Of a stretch of DNA of 64,000 bases, positions 22,901 through 33,071 are shown piece after piece. Every line of letters begins with the position of its first letter. The first letter of the stretch is position 1. Below the pieces are notes generated by a model. That model was given only the letters and a program-made list of their open reading frames with translations, did not search any database and was not told the DNA's origin. The translations under genes were made by a program, and so were the position numbers. The stretch comes from Plumapathes pennacea (taxonomy: Eukaryota > Cnidaria > Anthozoa > Antipatharia > Myriopathidae): contig OZ038472.1 in assembly GCA_964036295.1 (NCBI GenBank), forward strand, positions 5,168,001 to 5,232,000, read 5' to 3'.

Positions 22901-24727
22901 CCTACTGAGAAGAACGACTGCTGTTATTTTATCGAACTGTCGTCCACGTCCTGACAACGACGTAAAAAAGAAGCATTTGAAGTCGCACGCGAGAGCACGG
23001 CGACCCCAAGAACATGTCAATTTCAGATATTCACGTGCTTCTTTTGTCTTCTTTGATTAGTTTTATTGTTTCACCGACGTCGCCGTCGTCCTCTCGCGTC
23101 CTGTATCTTAAACTCCCTAATATCTTATTATGAAAATGAAGACCCCTGTAATGACAGTCCTATTGATTTCCTTAGTAGTATTGTGGTCTGCTGCCATCAC
23201 TATGAAGAAAAACATCTTAATCACTCAGTTGCTACATTTCCTTCCCTGAACAGACAGGCACGCCTGCATTTGTACTAGATGGTCATCGGAACGTTGTACA
23301 GTCATGTGCGTTTTCAACTGACAGCAAGACTGTGGTGAGTGCGCGCTCCTCCACACGTTATTTTTTTTTTAATCAACTTCTGTTCAGATCAACTGCATAT
23401 TTGCACCTTTAGGCCACAGGTTCATGGGACTGCTGTGTTCGGCTGTGGCCCCTGGGAAAGCATAAAACGGAAATGAAGTGTTTGAAAGGACATAAGAGTA
23501 GCATCCACGCACTCACGTTCTCGTGTGACAATATTTTGGTGAGTCGTTATTGTTCATTGTGCACTTGCACGAAATTCTCCGTCCATCAACTTTAGGAGCC
23601 AAAAACACTTAGCAATCAGCTTGCATCCTATGCCATCTTATGGCATTAGTTCTAGTTTAGTTTTATTGGAGAAGATTGTATCCCATTGGTGCTTGCTTCA
23701 TCGCTTTCTTTCGCTTTCCCATTTCGTCACTCTTTGAGCCTTTCCAGCATCATTATCATCATTATCATCATCGTCGCCGTCATCATCATCATCATCACAA
23801 TCACCATCACCATCAGTATCATCATTATTACCACCGTACACTGTAATCATTGGCGTCATACACCACTTCATGATCTTAATTACACCATCATGTAGCATCA
23901 TCATACAATCATCACTATCTCAATCTTTGTCATCGCTAACGTCATCATCATAATTATCTTGGTTATATGTATCCTCGTGATATCTTGAGTCGTCACTGTT
24001 ACTCTCATCCATTGCTGTCACAATTACGCCATTGTTAGCTCTTCGTTCATTATATAGAGGATGGCGGCGCGAAGATATTAATTTTATTTTCGAGTTGTAA
24101 AAACAATATTTTACGAAGGAGCGCTTCGCGAGTGAGTAAAATATTGTTTTTACCACGAGAAAATAAAATCCATATCTTCAAACCGCCGTGTAATTTTCTT
24201 TTTATTATATTAGACACGAGTGTTTTACGAGAAATTGCACAAACAACCGTGCAAAAGCGGGAAATGATGCCAACGATATCCTCACTAGTGAGGATATGGA
24301 AAATATGCCACTCGGGTCCCGGATGTAGTTTCGTATGGATTTTACGCACGGTATATTTTCCAGTAAAACACTCGTGTCTATATAATAAATTGGTGTCTTA
24401 ACTGCTTGTTTGCAAAGGCATCGGCCTCTTGGGACACAACAGTTCGGCTCTGGGATACGGAGAGAGGAATACTCCAACACACACTCAACGGCCACACAGG
24501 ATGGGTACAAGTAAGGAGTCACTTGTTGCTGTTTGTTCTTGTGTTTTGTTTTCTTTGTGTGTGCACTCCTGTACGTGTAGTTGCACGCGCGCTTGCCAGG
24601 CTTTGAGTTCACTGTCACATAGTCTCTTGTTTCCTCTTCCCAGGCGTGCTCTTTCTCGGCTGACGGAAAGCGTCTCGCATCTGCCTCTGATGACCAAACG
24701 GTATTACCAAAACCGAGACTGATTACC

Positions 24728-24763
<36 letters not shown>

Positions 24764-25543
24764 GGGGATAGTTGAGGGTGGGGATAGTTGAGGGAAGCTG
24801 TAGCGCAGACACGCACTAGACAAACTATACAGCTCTTACTCATCTTGAAGCCTAACCAACTCTTAAATAACGCTCGATTGCAGGTTCGAATATGGGACAC
24901 GGAGAGTGGGCGTTGTCTGAAAGAACTCGAAGTAAGTTAGAGTTCAGCTACTCGAGAAACGTTTCTCTTAATCTCTTCAGGGATCAACTTCAAGTTTCTC
25001 TTTTTATTGTCTCTCCAAAGACATGTGGTACAGTAAGAGATTTTGGCAGCTGATAACGCCAAAATATAAATGCTAGTTGTATAGCTCATATATTTTCTTC
25101 TTAAATGGATGGGAGAATTTCATATTATCAGTTGATAGACTGATGCGCGACTTGCAGAGCTTGGGCACTGATGAATTTTGAACCACTTTCCTAGCTCAAC
25201 TTTCAAAATTTCATGGACATTACCCAATTTTTCTCGCGAATAATCGTCCCGGACATACGCCAGATATAATTGACTATTATTTATTAAACATATAGTTCAT
25301 CTCCTTTAGCATACGTATTTTTGTTAATGCTCCGTGTGGGCCAACGCTAGTCCACAGTAAGAATTGCGATGTGATTGTCTGCCAGGGGATCTAAGAGAAT
25401 AGGTTGTGAAATTGTGATAAAGCTTAGTTTCTGTTGATTTTTAGTGTGACACGGAAGAAATCCACACTTGCTGTTTCACGGCCAGTGGCTCGCTGTTTGC
25501 CTCGGGACCAGCCGAAGCGGAAACCACCATCTGTATTTACTGA
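19973..25543 (+). CDS. WDR38: WD40-repeat protein, WDR38-like, complete in ten exons
   Basis: Exons: 19973-20143, 20845-20965, 21513-21629, 22144-22241, 23254-23334, 23413-23538, 24418-24510, 24644-24700, 24884-24931 and 25445-25543 (stop TGA). They sum to 1011 bp, or 336 aa, close to human WDR38. After about 50 acidic residues come seven WD40 blades. Examples are LVKLWDTKTGKVL, SVETCCFSPDAKFLCSGSWD, VVQSCAFSTDSKTVATGSWD, HTGWVQACSFSADGKRLASA and VRIWDTESGRCLKELE. The order of VETxxFSPD, ATGSWD, ASxSWDTTVxxW and the HTCxFTxxG closing blade matches WDR38. The protein is a beta-propeller scaffold; its cellular role is poorly known. The intron 4 boundary is ambiguous: GC donor at 22242 with acceptor 23253 gives K-TG-TP, while GT donor at 22246 with acceptor 23257 gives K-AC-TP. 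AATAAA at 25662-25667 could be its poly(A) signal, inside a foldback element. Confidence 0.88.
20195..20277. repeat. Short foldback in WDR38 intron 1
   Basis: CTGACAACAGATCACGAGC is answered by GCTCGTGGGTCTGTTGTCAG about 30 bp later. A small hairpin element; no gene. Confidence 0.7.
21206..21472. mobile_element. MITE in WDR38 intron 2
   Basis: Terminal inverted repeats: TAAAGAGACCCTCTCACC at the left and GGTGAGAGGGTCTCTTTA at the right, with further matching inside (CTTTGCGCAC versus GTGCGCAAAG). The 267-bp element ends in TA at both sides and carries no coding sequence. Confidence 0.85.
21654..21673. repeat. Homopolymer run of 20 G
   Basis: Twenty consecutive G on the plus strand, 24 bp past the end of WDR38 exon 3. 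It could form a G-quadruplex in pre-mRNA. The exact length is also prone to sequencing error. Confidence 0.9.
22326..22579 (+). mobile_element. tRNA-derived SINE (plus-strand copy)
   Basis: The head reads GACTTGGTGACCAAGCGGTC, with the A box at about 22331-22344. The B box GGTTCAATTCC lies at 22398-22408. The body matches the minus-strand copy at 5214-5472 through TTTTTCATCC, the TACCGGTCACA/TACAAGAG region and GCCTCTGGCTCAGGTGAATG. It ends in TTTAAATAAAG. It lies within WDR38 intron 4. Confidence 0.82.
22621..22740. repeat. ATG/GAT trinucleotide-rich tract
   Basis: Imperfect triplet repeat of GATGAT, GGTGGT and ATGGTG types between the SINE and the next MITE. Confidence 0.7.
22752..23119. 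mobile_element. MITE in WDR38 intron 4
   Basis: The left end TAGGGAGTTTAAGAAACC continues to GGACGGCGACGGC. The right end reads GACGTCGCCGTCGTCC then TCTTAAACTCCCTA. The element is 368 bp with GC-rich subterminal parts and no transposase. Confidence 0.85.
23746..23945. repeat. ATC trinucleotide-rich tract
   Basis: Imperfect ATC/ATT/ACC triplets in WDR38 intron 6. Antisense reading gives a spurious Asp-rich frame. Confidence 0.8.
24063..24187. mobile_element. Foldback element whose loop is the array breakpoint
   Basis: The left arm contains GAAGATATTAATTTTATTTT and GTAAAAACAATATTTTAC. The right arm mirrors it with GTAAAATATTGTTTTTAC and AAATAAAATCCATATCTTC. The loop is about 20 bp around GAAGGAGCGCTTCGCGAG. 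Only the right half, from 24121 on, recurs in units B-D. Confidence 0.85.
24201..24389. mobile_element. Second foldback element upstream of WDR38 exon 7
   Basis: The left arm ends in TAGACACGAGTGTTTTAC and the right arm starts GTAAAACACTCGTGTCTA. Inside is the perfect 22-bp palindrome at 24276-24297, centred on CTAG. It recurs in units B, C and D. The right arm ends about 30 bp before the exon 7 acceptor. Confidence 0.85.
24728..24763. repeat. (TGT)12 microsatellite in WDR38 intron 8
   Basis: Twelve uninterrupted TGT units. The equivalent tracts have 21 units in B, 18 in C and 12 in D, each of those three with one TGC interruption near the start. Antisense translation gives a spurious poly-Gln frame. 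Confidence 0.9.
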
Positions 25544-25661
25544 CGTATGTACAAACTTCATGAATATAGTAAAGAGGTTCAGATGGCGTACGAAATGTAG
25601 AGGCTGGGGACGAGGGCGACGCTGGCTAGTGTAACGCGGGCACGTTTACCGGAGCTGTGTA
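25544..25661 (+). other. WDR38 3' UTR
   Basis: Sequence between the WDR38 stop and the first AATAAA. It has no competing open frame and is retained in all array units. Confidence 0.5.
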
Positions 25662-25830
25662 AATAAACAATAAACTACATTTGGCGAGGAAGTATGCACG
25701 GATAATTGTCCGAGGATATTATCTGTTCCGAGAAGCGAACGAGCAACTGTGAGCTTCGAGGAACAGATAATGTCCAAGGACAATTATCCGTGCATATTTC
25801 CGAAGCCAAAAGTATTTTATTGTCTTTATT
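25662..25830. mobile_element. Foldback MITE, unit A copy
   Basis: The left arm contains TATGCACGGATAATTGTCCG and the right arm CGGATAATTG read inversely. The arms extend outward to AATAAACAATAAACTAC and GTATTTTATTGTCTTTATT. The copies in other units lie at about 35400-35568 (B), 45064-45232 (C) and 56442-56610 (D). It was therefore present before the array formed. Confidence 0.85.
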
Positions 25831-27840
25831 ATCCTTCAACTATTTCCTCGCGCAGCGCAAATAATGGTGCAAGGACTGTAGAGCTCTTTGGTGCTTTCTG
25901 GAACACTGCTTTTTCGACAAATGAATTGATGTCCTCCTCGGTAGTCATCACGTAATGGTTTTTTTGTGATTAATATATAAAACTGTGTTCGGATATTGTC
26001 GATAAACAGCGATAGTTCGCCAGGCGGTGGTTATTTGCTGATAACGTCCGCTCGTGAGAGGACGTTATTTGGTCACGTGTCACGTGTCACGATTCCACCA
26101 ATCACGCGCGGGAGGAAATATTTGATGGGTCATAATACTGACTAGTAGGAAAGCCCGAAGTTGTAAGCTTATTCTTATACATGTACAGATAAAATTTATC
26201 AACGTAAGCCTTACGGTTTATGTGAATATGCTTTGACGCTGTAAAGAATGTTTTGGCTGACATTTCCAGTATCAACCAGCTCTATTTCAGGCTCAGTGAC
26301 AGAAGTGTTACGTCACCACGCAGGCGTTCTTCTAAAAAGCCGAAATTTCGAAATTAAATGGCGCCACAAAGCGTATAAAAGAATAGAAAACGAAATGATT
26401 AAAGCATTCGAGAGTGATATAGTCCACAAGGTATCGAACATTCGCCCAGTTGTCCATTTCAACAATTGCGCCGGAGAAGTCATTTACTTTTTTCTTAGGC
26501 TCTCGGCATCTGTGACCTTGAACGAACATTTTATTCTTTTCCGACTCAAAAAAACAAAACAGAACAAATCCTAAAAATAAGCAGAGTAAGAAACTTAAGA
26601 CTTTCATCCAAGAGAAAAGAACAAAGAAGTGTAGTAAATAAAGTTTTTTTTTTAGTTTCTAAATTGTGAATAGATATTTGTTTTGCATGATAACTTAGTA
26701 ACAATCATCTGGATCGTATCTTAATCTTCTAACCGCACTGACACAGGGCTGACACAGGCAGTTAATTGATAAAATTGACGAATTGGCGTTGAGCTGTATA
26801 AACTTGTGATTATTAAACAGGATGTTCTGGTCACTACTATGCAGTATATAACCAGCAATACTTCCCAATAAAGTAATATATTCTGGAAGAAAAATAACTT
26901 GAGTGACAGGTGAAATATTTCGTTTTCTACATAACGTGAATATAGATGTATTCGCAACTGTTTACATTGCCTTGAGGAAGGTATTTTCTAAACATTCTGA
27001 AACAAAAATCTCCCCAGAATGGGCTGTTGCCATGTTGCAGCTATTCCTATTCCGGAATAGTCCCCAAAAAAATGCCTACTAAAGCATAAACAAATTCCTT
27101 CGGTGACAGTCAATCAGAATGCTCTCACTGAGAGCTTTCTTTTGTGTGCTGATATCTTTAGATTTTGTTTGATAGTTCAGGAGTCTCAGGCCTCACCTCT
27201 CTGAATCATGTTTGCTGTGCGTTTTTTACCTTTTATTACCGTTTTTTACCGTACTTTCTCCCGTTTATAAATGTTCATTATGTGACGTTTGTCCTAACTA
27301 TATATTTTCTGAACCTCTATTCATCTCAAGTCAGAAAGCTGCATCTCCTTCGAAGAGATGCAGGGTAAACTAAAGCGAGACTACTCGGTGGTATAATTGC
27401 CTTTAACAAACTTAGTTAACAAAGACAAACAATTGATTCATTCAATTTCATTCAAGTTACGATTCTAAACAGGTTGCGAACATTTTTACAGCCTCAGTTT
27501 TTCGTGGGGATATATTTTTCTCGAGTTCTATTTTATTTATTTTTGTGAGGTATTTTTCTTTTTTCGCAAACGCTCAATTTTTCATGAAGCTGGGGCCGTA
27601 TTCACCAAACTTGCGTACGAACAAAAATGTTCGCAAGTGTGACTTATGCATAAGTTCGACTTCCGCACACTATCTCACTCAAGTCATTGTTCTGATGCAT
27701 GTGTCATACTTTCAAACATTTTTGTTCGTATACTGTCTCCTGGTTTGTACACAATTTTTCAGTTTCGGTCCTCCGCATTTTTTCCTTTCCGACCGTTTTC
27801 TAAATAAAATACCGGTTGTTGCTTTAGTTCAGTTGTTCTT
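25831..27840. other. Unit A spacer between WDR38 end and TPR-CHAT 5' UTR
   Basis: Contains a short palindrome near 26039-26067 (ATAACGTCCGCTCGTGAGAG then GACGTTAT). A TATA-like CGTATAAAAG lies near 26370. Two overlapping small open frames on opposite strands lie at 26248-26607. The promoter of the TPR-CHAT gene is expected in the right part, but no core element could be assigned with confidence. Confidence 0.4.
26332..26607 (-). other. Small open frame with signal-like N terminus (91 codons)
   Basis: True ATG start. The N terminus MKVLSFLLCLFLGFVLFCFF looks like a signal peptide or membrane anchor, followed by about 65 residues with few Cys. It is identical in length in unit C (45735-46010). 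In unit D it has a different N-terminal extension, and in unit B an A-tract change shifts the frame at the hydrophobic part. The opposite strand is also open over the same bases (plus frame 26248-26574), so at most one is real. No family is recognised. Conservation is expected from recent duplication alone. Confidence 0.2.
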
Positions 27841-27882
27841 CGAGCCATCGATGCAACGCAGGGCTGTTGTCGGATGTTTAAG

Positions 27883-28112
27883 GTGAGTAAAAAACTCAGG
27901 ACATTAGGCGGACATGCCACCCAGTGCATTTTTAGGATCTAAACCAAACTACCTTACAGCTGTGGGAAATTTTCGAGATTTAGTTCTCGTGTTATTTAAG
28001 ATGTTACAGTGGTTTTTTGTTTGTTTGTTTTGTAGACAGTAATTTCAGCACGTTCTTAGTGAGACATGCGATCTAAACAAGTTCAGAAATCAGTGTTTTT
28101 CTTCGCTTTCAG
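27883..28112 (+). other. 5'-UTR intron of TPR-CHAT copy A
   Basis: The donor TTTAAG|GTGAGT and acceptor CGCTTTCAG|CTGG delimit a 230-bp intron. Joining the flanks hits stop codons in the frames tested, so both flanking exons are untranslated. The same 230-bp intron is present at 37626-37855 (B), 49277-49506 (C) and 58501-58730 (D). Confidence 0.75.
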
Positions 28113-28203
28113 CTGGATACCCAAGCACGAACGAGATTAAACACAAGGAAGACGAAAGTAAGGCCGTTGGAAACTGCTCTAATTCTCTGTCAGACCTAGC
28201 ACG

Positions 28204-31200
28204 ATGAAAGCTACTCGAAAGAAAGATGAAAGTTCGAATCCCACGCTTGGTCTCCACCATCAATCCCTTGACCAGGCTATAAAATTTAATGAAATAGAGC
28301 TGACTATTGCAAAACAGACTGGAGACAAGATAAACGAAGGAATAGCCTATGAAAACCTTGGGAATTGTTACTTTTCTCTCGAACAGTATGCTAAGGCTAT
28401 CGAGTATTATGATTTGTTACTGACCATAGCAAAGCGTATGGACAAGGCAGGCGAAGGCGTGGTTTATGGCACACTTGGTATCTGTTACTTCTTTCTTGGC
28501 CAGTACAACAAGGCTATTGACTATTTTGAAACGCGCCTTATCATCGCCAAACGGACTAATGACATGGAAGGCGAAGGAATAGCTTGTAGAAATCTTGAAA
28601 ACTGTTATCGTTGCCTAGGCCAGTACGGCAAGGCTGCGACATATTGCGAAATAGAACTTACGGCCGCAAAACAGGCTGGAGACAAGATATGTGAATCGAA
28701 AGCTTATACCAAACTTGGCGCGTATTATTATTGTCTGTGTCAGTACGACAAGGCTATAAAGTATCACGAACTGCACCTCACTATCGCCAAGCAGATTGGA
28801 GACAAGGAAGGCGAAGGAGAAGCTTATTGCATCCTTGGGATCTGTTGTTACTGTCTTGCCCAGTACGAGAGGGCGAGGAAATATTTTGAAATGCAATTGG
28901 CTATCGCCAAACAGATTGAGGACAAGGCAGGTGAAGGAACGGCCTACAACAACCTTGGGAACTGTTATCGTTCTCTCGGCCAGTACGATAAGGCTATGAA
29001 GTATGCTGAAATGCAACTTTCCGTCGCCACGCTGACTACAGACAAGACAGGGGAAGGGATGGCTTTTAGCAGCCTTGGTACTTGTTATTATTCTCTTGGA
29101 CAATACGGCAAGGCTATGGAATATCATCAGATGCAATTAAATATTGCTCAACAGACCAAAGACAAAGCAACTGAAGGACTAGCTTATAGCTACCTTGGGA
29201 ACTGTTCCCTTTCCCTCGGCCAGTTCGACGAGGCTGTGGAATACCATGAAAAGCACTTGTTCATAACTAAACAGACTGGAGACAAGGCAGGAGAAGGAAA
29301 GGCTTACGGCAACCTTGGGGGCTGTTGTTATTCTCGTGGGCAATATGACCAGGCTCTGAAATATTACAAAATGCACCTGGCAATCGCCAAACAGACCAGA
29401 GACAAGGCAGGCGAAGGAGCAGCTTATGGTACTCTTGGACTCTGTTATTATTCCCTCGGACGGTATGACAAGGCTATAACATATCATAAGATGCATTTGA
29501 GCATCGCCAAGGAAAGTGAAAGCAAGCCAGGCAAAGGAAACGCTTATTGCAACCTCGGGAACTGTTACCGTGCACTCGGCCAGTACGAAAAGGCTTTACA
29601 TTTTCATAAAAAGGACATGGCTATTACCAAGGAGATTGGAGACAGAGCAGGCGAAGGGGTATCTTGTGGCAACCTTGGAGACTGTTACCGTCTTCTCAGC
29701 CAATACGACAAAGCTATGAAGTATTATGAAATGTACTTGGCCATCGCCAAACAAACTGGTGACAAACCAGGCGAAGGAAAGGCTTATTCCTGCCTTGTGG
29801 GCTGTTTGTACTTTCTTGGCCAGTACCATCAAGCTTTCAGGTACTGCAAAAAACAACAAACCATCGCTAAAAACACTGGAGACAAGGTTAGCGAGGGGAA
29901 GGCTTATCGCAACCTTGGGAGCTGCAGTTACATTTTGGGCCGGTACGTCAGGGCAATAAACTACACTGAAATGTACCTTGAATTAGCTAAGCAGACTGGA
30001 GACAAGGCAGGTGAAGGAGAGGCTTATGGCATTCTTGGAGTCTGTTATGATTGCCAGTGCCAATACGACAAGGCAGTGAAATATTATCAAGAACATCTAG
30101 CAATTGCCAAGCAGATAGGAGACAAGGCAGGCGAAGGGGCGGCTTGTGGAAACCTTGGGATCTGTTATGGTTCTCTCGACCAGTACGAAAATGCTTTTAA
30201 ACATTTGGAGAAGCACCTTGCCATCGCCAAACAGATTGGGGACAAAGCAGGCAAAGGGCTGGCTTATCGAAACATTGGGCAACTCTATTATTCTCTCAGG
30301 CAGTATAACAATGCAGAACGTAATTTTAGGAAATGCATTTCTTGCTTTGAACAAATATTTCAAAATGTGCCGAAGGAGGATCAATACAAAGTTTCGATTT
30401 TAGAAACTTTTATCAAGGCGTATGAATTTTTAATCTCCTGCCTTTTGCTTCAAAGTAAACTTGAGCAAGCTCTTGTTATTGCTGAGAGAGGACGCTCACA
30501 AGCATTGGCTGACTTGATGCTAACCCGTCGTCAAGTCCACGTTACTGAGTTCAATCAGAGAATATCCTTAAACCCCTCTCAGATATATGACGTGGTCAAG
30601 GTTCTCGATGAGACGGTCATTTTCTTCACGTTCCTACAATCTAGTATAATTTCATGGGTAATACAGACTAATGGAGATGCCATGTTCAAACCAAACCTCC
30701 TTGAAGGTGATCCAAAATCCAAGAAGTACTTTACAGAAATATTTGTGAGTTCACATGTGTTGGACCTCATCTCGGTGATCAAGGCGGCCAGGAATCTACT
30801 TACAAGAACCTATATTGACAGGTGTGAGGACCGCTCTTTGTCATTTCTTTACCCTGAAGAAATGAAGAAAGAAACCAAAAACCAGCCAGTTCGTACCTTT
30901 ACAGAGATGCCTGCAGACAGTGCCGTTTCAGGATCAGAATTTCCTTTCGATGATCATCCCACAACTGTGCCAAGCAGAGCAACAGAAAGACCCACAAACG
31001 AGCTTACAGAAGAAGAACGCAAACGCGAACAGCAAGCATCAGAAAAGCTAGAGGAGGCACTAACAGATTTGTATTGTCTTCTCCTCAAACCCGTGCGACA
31101 GTTTGTGCAAGGATCGCAATTGGTTATTGTCCCCGATGGCCCACTCTCTCTCGTTCCTTTTGCTGCCCTAAAGGATGAGAACGGGCACTACGTAGCAGAG

Positions 31201-31920
31201 TCCCTCGAAGTGAGACTGGTTCCATCTTTAGCAACAGCAAAGATGATCAAAGAGAAACTACTGGAGCATAAAGGCCAAGCATGCCCCTTGATAGTAGGAG
31301 ATCCAGAAGTTCCTGAGTTTATCGATGTTGATGGACCATATACACCACCCAGATTACCTCACGCAAATAAGGAAGCCAAAATGATCGGGAAGCTGCTCAA
31401 TGTCGAGCCTCTTACGGCCGAAAAAGCTACCAAAGAAACCTTTCTACAAAGAATTGAAACTGCTAATTTGATCCACATCGCATCTCACGGAGATATGGAA
31501 AAAGGAGAAATAATTCTTGCCCCGAGCTCGGGCCTGGACAAGAAGAAACTGAAGACCGAGGATGTCATGCTGTTGATTTCAGACCTTGAACAGAAGCGTT
31601 TGAGAGCAAAGTTGGTGGTGTTAAGCTGTTGTCACAGCGGCCGAGGCAAAGTCACAGCTGAGGGTGTAATTGGCATCGGTCGAGCGTTTCTGGGGGCTGG
31701 AGCATGCGCAGTTGTCGTGTCTCTCTGGGCACTTCAGGACGAGGCGACCTTGTTTTTCATGAAAGAGTTCTACAAGCAGCTGGTTGGAGGTAAAAGAGCG
31801 AACGAGGCACTTAACATGGCCATGAATGCAATGAGACAGACTAAAAATAAGATGTTCCACCATCCTCACTGTTGGGCTCCCTTTGTTCTTATTGGAGAGG
31901 ACGTGACTCTTTATGAGTGA
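28204..31920 (+). CDS. TPR-CHAT protein, copy A (TTC28-like), intact, 1238 aa
   Basis: One uninterrupted coding exon. The ATG is preceded in frame by TAA at 28180. Residues of about 15-690 form 17 tetratricopeptide repeats of 40 residues each (GDKAGEGxAYGNLG...YDKA...AIAKQ), the longer TPR type seen in LGN/TTC28-like proteins. A helical linker (ALVIAERGRSQALADLM) and a Thr/Pro-rich acidic hinge (about 880-945) follow. The C-terminal CHAT domain contains LVIVPDGPLSLVPFAAL, IHIASHG (His1095) and LVVLSCCHSGRG (Cys1143 probable nucleophile). It ends GVIGIGRAFLGAGACAVVVS, LWALQDEAT and HCWAPFVLIGE. His and Cys fit the caspase/separase-clan dyad, so protease activity is plausible but untested. TPRs probably bind the trigger or partner. 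No signal peptide or membrane segment is seen, so it is probably cytosolic. AATAAA lies at 32278. Confidence 0.92.
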   Translation: MKATRKKDESSNPTLGLHHQSLDQAIKFNEIELTIAKQTGDKINEGIAYENLGNCYFSLEQYAKAIEYYDLLLTIAKRMDKAGEGVVYGTLGICYFFLGQYNKAIDYFETRLIIAKRTNDMEGEGIACRNLENCYRCLGQYGKAATYCEIELTAAKQAGDKICESKAYTKLGAYYYCLCQYDKAIKYHELHLTIAKQIGDKEGEGEAYCILGICCYCLAQYERARKYFEMQLAIAKQIEDKAGEGTAYNNLGNCYRSLGQYDKAMKYAEMQLSVATLTTDKTGEGMAFSSLGTCYYSLGQYGKAMEYHQMQLNIAQQTKDKATEGLAYSYLGNCSLSLGQFDEAVEYHEKHLFITKQTGDKAGEGKAYGNLGGCCYSRGQYDQALKYYKMHLAIAKQTRDKAGEGAAYGTLGLCYYSLGRYDKAITYHKMHLSIAKESESKPGKGNAYCNLGNCYRALGQYEKALHFHKKDMAITKEIGDRAGEGVSCGNLGDCYRLLSQYDKAMKYYEMYLAIAKQTGDKPGEGKAYSCLVGCLYFLGQYHQAFRYCKKQQTIAKNTGDKVSEGKAYRNLGSCSYILGRYVRAINYTEMYLELAKQTGDKAGEGEAYGILGVCYDCQCQYDKAVKYYQEHLAIAKQIGDKAGEGAACGNLGICYGSLDQYENAFKHLEKHLAIAKQIGDKAGKGLAYRNIGQLYYSLRQYNNAERNFRKCISCFEQIFQNVPKEDQYKVSILETFIKAYEFLISCLLLQSKLEQALVIAERGRSQALADLMLTRRQVHVTEFNQRISLNPSQIYDVVKVLDETVIFFTFLQSSIISWVIQTNGDAMFKPNLLEGDPKSKKYFTEIFVSSHVLDLISVIKAARNLLTRTYIDRCEDRSLSFLYPEEMKKETKNQPVRTFTEMPADSAVSGSEFPFDDHPTTVPSRATERPTNELTEEERKREQQASEKLEEALTDLYCLLLKPVRQFVQGSQLVIVPDGPLSLVPFAALKDENGHYVAESLEVRLVPSLATAKMIKEKLLEHKGQACPLIVGDPEVPEFIDVDGPYTPPRLPHANKEAKMIGKLLNVEPLTAEKATKETFLQRIETANLIHIASHGDMEKGEIILAPSSGLDKKKLKTEDVMLLISDLEQKRLRAKLVVLSCCHSGRGKVTAEGVIGIGRAFLGAGACAVVVSLWALQDEATLFFMKEFYKQLVGGKRANEALNMAMNAMRQTKNKMFHHPHCWAPFVLIGEDVTLYE

Positions 31921-33071
31921 CTCTTTATTACCATGGTTTTGAATGAAATGTTGAATGTCACCGAGCTACATTTGAGCTTGTAGTAATTCATCAGGTGGCC
32001 GGAAAATCCCTGTAAATAATTTTAGGGCTTTAACCACATGAACTCCAGTATACTTGAGAGACGCACCAACTACTGAGCTATTTGAAGATCAAGTGATAGT
32101 TTGATTTTCATGGCTCGTAACCAGCTGGAAAGAACAGCTTCACTTTTCGTTTTCCATCCGCAGTTCATACATACATGCTCTGTTGTATTTAATTGACCAG
32201 TGCCGCGAGTCTTGATGAAGTCTCGATCCTATAATACAGATACGTTTTAAATTGTGTGATTTCTTGGTTTCTATTCTAATAAATATTTCATGAGTAATTT
32301 TATTAATTTCACTTGAATTTATTTTTTTATTCAATAGCTACTTATATAGGTTAAAACTTTGACGCTTATCGAAACGATTGTAAATGTGTCCGTCTTTGCT
32401 TCTTTTCGGGCAGTATCATGTGGCATCAAATGTTACTGTGAGCTATAGAAATGGGCACTTGATAGAACAAGGGCCACCTAAAAATAACTGTGTGTTTCTA
32501 TAACAATTTCTTATCGGCAGATCGATTTCATATCCTCCAAGAAAATGCAAAAATTTGCATGTTTAATGAGACATGACCACTCTTGTGGTTTAGGGTTATC
32601 TTCTGTTAAAAGCTTCATGGTTTTAAAAATAGGGTTAATGGATGACTCACGGATGGGATATTCGATACACAACGTTAAACATTAAACAACCTGCCCTCGA
32701 AAAAAATGTCATTTTACAGCTTGGGCAGCCATGTTTAGTTTACTGTGACTTGGGGGCCCGTGCTGCAAAGTTTATAATGAGTGATACTAGGCATATTCGT
32801 GAGTCAAGAACAGCCTGTGATTAATATTTCAGTTTTAGCCCTGGGGGTTTTTCCTTTAATTAGTTTGTCGTATTTCTCTTCATATTTATCTAGTGCGGTC
32901 ATTTTCATAGTTATTTTCTGTTCGGGATTTTCCCGCATTTGAGGGACTTAGTTCGTAACCAATTCTTTAGTTTCGGTCGTTCCTTTTTCCTCTTTCGATC
33001 TGTTCTCTATAAATACTCAACAGGGAGGGCTATTGTGCTCTAGTTTACTTGCTCCTAGCGTTGTTAATGTT
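31921..33071. other. 3' flank of TPR-CHAT copy A
   Basis: 3' UTR and downstream DNA up to the unit joint, with no convincing gene. A 60-codon frame at 32642-32824 recurs in the other units but shows no domain. TTTATTTTTTTATTC and similar AT-rich stretches lie near 32318. Confidence 0.5.
32278..32283 (+). terminator. Polyadenylation signal of TPR-CHAT copy A
   Basis: AATAAA in TCTAATAAATATTTC, about 360 bp after the stop codon. It is conserved at the same place in the other three units. Confidence 0.5.

Noticed and set aside
24205..24900. Minus-strand frames with poly-Gln or poly-Asn runs
   Set aside because: They are translations of the TGT microsatellite and WDR38 exons in antisense. Their lengths simply follow the microsatellite.
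28615..29136. Antisense 173-codon open frame (and equivalents in B, C, D) within the TPR region
   Set aside because: It is the shadow of the 120-bp periodic TPR code. The same antisense frame stays open because the repeat lacks stops in that frame, and it shows no domain.
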